DNA of 64,000 bases. Origin: JAJZRJ01 sp040757055. GTDB taxonomy: Bacteria; Desulfobacterota; Desulfobulbia; Desulfobulbales; Desulfurivibrionaceae. Under the pieces are notes generated by a model. The model searched no databases and was not told the DNA's origin. It saw only the letters and a list, made by a program, of their open reading frames with translations. The first letter of the stretch is position 1; each line of letters starts with the position of its first letter. Position numbers and translations under genes: made by a program. Shown here piece by piece: positions 62,692 to 64,000 of the stretch. The stretch covers positions 1-64,000 of the forward strand of contig JBFLXY010000001.1 of NCBI GenBank assembly GCA_040757055.1, read 5' to 3'.

Positions 62692-63261
62692 TCAGGCCTG
62701 GGCGGCAGCGGCCACCGTCACACAGACCGTTTCCGGCGCATCGAGCATCGTAAGTCCGGGCGGCAGCTGGATGTCGGCAAAACTCATCTTCTCTCCGATG
62801 CCCAAAGGGGAGACGTTGACCTCCACCACATCCGGAATCTCCAGCGCCTTGCCCCTCAGGGTCAGCTTGTTCTTGGTGATGGTCATGTCGCCGCCCATGT
62901 CGACGCCCTTGGCCTTGCCGACGTACCGGATAGGCACCACGAAGACTCTGGGCTCGTCGAGGGATATCTCGTAGAAATCGGCATGGAGCACCGTATTGAG
63001 CAGCGGATCGGTCTGGATCTCCTTCGGCAGCACATGCTTCACGCTCTCTTTCTTGCCGTCGGTGACCTTCAGGTTGATCACCGCGTTCTTGCGGTGAATG
63101 GAGAGCAGCGCCTTGGTGAAGGAATGGCTGTCCAACTCCAGCGCCAACGACTCCTGCTTGCCATACACCACGGCCGGAGTCTGACCGGCCCGGCGCAGCG
63201 TCCGCGCCGCACCCTTTCCGAACTTCGTCCGCACCTGTGCGGCCACATCAACCTGCAACAT
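62692..63261 (-). CDS. rplY: 50S ribosomal protein L25 (CTC family)
   Basis: A 189-residue protein, the long form with a TL5/CTC C-terminal domain. The N-terminal domain has RTKFGKGAARTLRRAGQTPA, VVYGK, and HADFYEISLDEPRVFVVPIR. The C-terminal beta domain ends SFADIQLPPGLTML and VCVTVAAAAQA. It binds 5S rRNA. The ATG at 63261 follows AGGAGG; an extension to 63276 is not supported. It follows prs on the same strand, the usual prs-rplY arrangement. Confidence 0.96.
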   Translation of the reverse strand: MLQVDVAAQVRTKFGKGAARTLRRAGQTPAVVYGKQESLALELDSHSFTKALLSIHRKNAVINLKVTDGKKESVKHVLPKEIQTDPLLNTVLHADFYEISLDEPRVFVVPIRYVGKAKGVDMGGDMTITKNKLTLRGKALEIPDVVEVNVSPLGIGEKMSFADIQLPPGLTMLDAPETVCVTVAAAAQA

Positions 63262-63321
63262 AGCTAACCTCCTCACTGATCTCCCGGCCGGATTGTCTCC
63301 CGGTCCGCATTGTCTCCGTTT

Positions 63322-64000
63322 CTAAACAAACAAGGAGCTGACGGAATCCTCGGAATGGATCCGTTTGATCGCCTCGCCCAGCAGGGGCGAAACCGAAAGC
63401 ACCTTGATCTTCCCGCACTCCCTGGCCCTCTCCGACAACGGAATGCTGTTGGTGATGACCAGGCTCCTGATCTGCGACTTCTCCAGGCGGTCGATGGCCG
63501 GGCCGGAAAGCACGCCATGGGAACAGCAGGCATGCACCTCGGTCGCCCCGGATTCCATGAGCACCTTCGCTGCCGAACAGAGGGTGCCGGCGGTATCGAC
63601 CATGTCGTCGAGCAGGATGGCGATCTTGCCCTTGACGTCGCCGATAACGTTCATCGCCTCGCATTCGTTGGCCCGCGCCCGCCGCTTATCCACGATGGCG
63701 AGATCCGCGTTGAGCCGCTTGGCAAAGGCCCGGGTCCGCTCCACGCCGCCGGCGTCGGGCGAGACCATGACCACGTGGTTCTGAAAGGTCTTGCCGATGT
63801 AGTCGAGCAGCACCGGCGCCGCGTAGAGATTGTCCACCGGGATATTGAAAAATCCCTGGATCTGGCCGGCGTGGAGGTCCATGGTCAGCACCCGGCGTAC
63901 GCCGACCACCATGAGCATCTCCGCCACCACCTTGGCGGTGATCGGTACCCGCGGCGCCACCTTGCGATCCTGGCGGGCATAACCATAGTAGGGCAGCACC
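63322..64000 (-). CDS. prs: Ribose-phosphate pyrophosphokinase, 5' end outside window
   Basis: The C-terminal 225 residues or so of PRPP synthase; the start lies beyond base 64000. Visible are PYYGYARQDRKVAPRVPITA, the catalytic-region DLHAGQIQGFFNIPVDNLYA, VVMVSPDAGGVERTRAFAKR, the PRPP-binding loop LLDDMVDTAGTLCSAA, and the C-terminal SVSPLLGEAIKRIHSEDSVS. About 90-95 N-terminal residues are missing because of the window edge, not because of mutation. It makes PRPP for nucleotide, histidine and NAD synthesis. rplY lies 60 bases downstream. Confidence 0.97.
   Translation of the reverse strand, partial: VLPYYGYARQDRKVAPRVPITAKVVAEMLMVVGVRRVLTMDLHAGQIQGFFNIPVDNLYAAPVLLDYIGKTFQNHVVMVSPDAGGVERTRAFAKRLNADLAIVDKRRARANECEAMNVIGDVKGKIAILLDDMVDTAGTLCSAAKVLMESGATEVHACCSHGVLSGPAIDRLEKSQIRSLVITNSIPLSERARECGKIKVLSVSPLLGEAIKRIHSEDSVSSLFV

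Overview
This window is high-GC, densely coded bacterial chromosome. It most resembles a Desulfobacterota, perhaps Desulfobulbales-like, genome. That placement is an inference from the gene set: a selenoprotein with c-type heme motifs, a DUF3786 iron-sulfur protein beside an XXXCH-like protein, CHASE2-cyclase and FHA/kinase/phosphatase signalling, an MSHA-type pilus locus, RarA, manganese pyrophosphatase and a Cys-Glu-His type DtxR regulator. No 16S or other phylogenetic marker was available to confirm it.

Bases 1-2000 are the right end of an integrated element. They hold a frameshifted RHS remnant, an AT-rich gap, an excisionase-like gene and a tyrosine integrase. The integrase stops 33 bases before a tRNA-Thr(CGT) gene that is broken at the end of its anticodon loop, so only the 5' half and its promoter remain. 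Bases 2086-12796 hold a coupled operon (SH3 protein, M48 lipoprotein, CHASE2 cyclase), a sigma-54 activator, a PP-loop tRNA-thiolation-like enzyme next to recN, a BepA-like protease and an HDOD protein.

Bases 13096-17040 form a phospho-signalling cassette: double FHA protein, Ser/Thr kinase with a seven-blade WD40 domain, and PP2C phosphatase. An XXXCH-like protein, a DUF3786 protein and rarA follow. Then comes a selenoprotein gene (19841-21424) with an in-frame UGA and a SECIS-like hairpin, which a standard caller would split or truncate. ppaC, a receiver protein, gph, an AP2-domain protein and mazG follow.

Bases 25451-35625 are housekeeping: rpsF-rpsR-DUF2232-rplI-dnaB, leuS-lptE, tkt and dusB. 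A heptanucleotide-repeat hairpin lies between tkt and dusB.

Bases 35627-51542 are a continuous MSHA-type pilus locus: MshQ-like surface protein, minor pseudopilins, a pilin, MshN/I/J/K-like assembly proteins, secretin, ExeA-type ATPase, assembly ATPase and platform protein. The likely major pilin is transcribed separately on the minus strand. A divergent Wzy/O-antigen-ligase-like protein with TPRs sits beside it and may modify the pilin or another surface glycan.

Bases 54123-64000 hold a DtxR-family regulator and a small orphan, then minus-strand aspartate aminotransferase, truA, argC, rpsI, rplM and tRNA-Gly(GCC). A plus-strand hisB/lipoprotein/TtcA-like/DUF89 group follows, and rplY with a 5'-truncated prs closes the window. 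Domain calls come from recognisable motifs read by eye; no searches were run.
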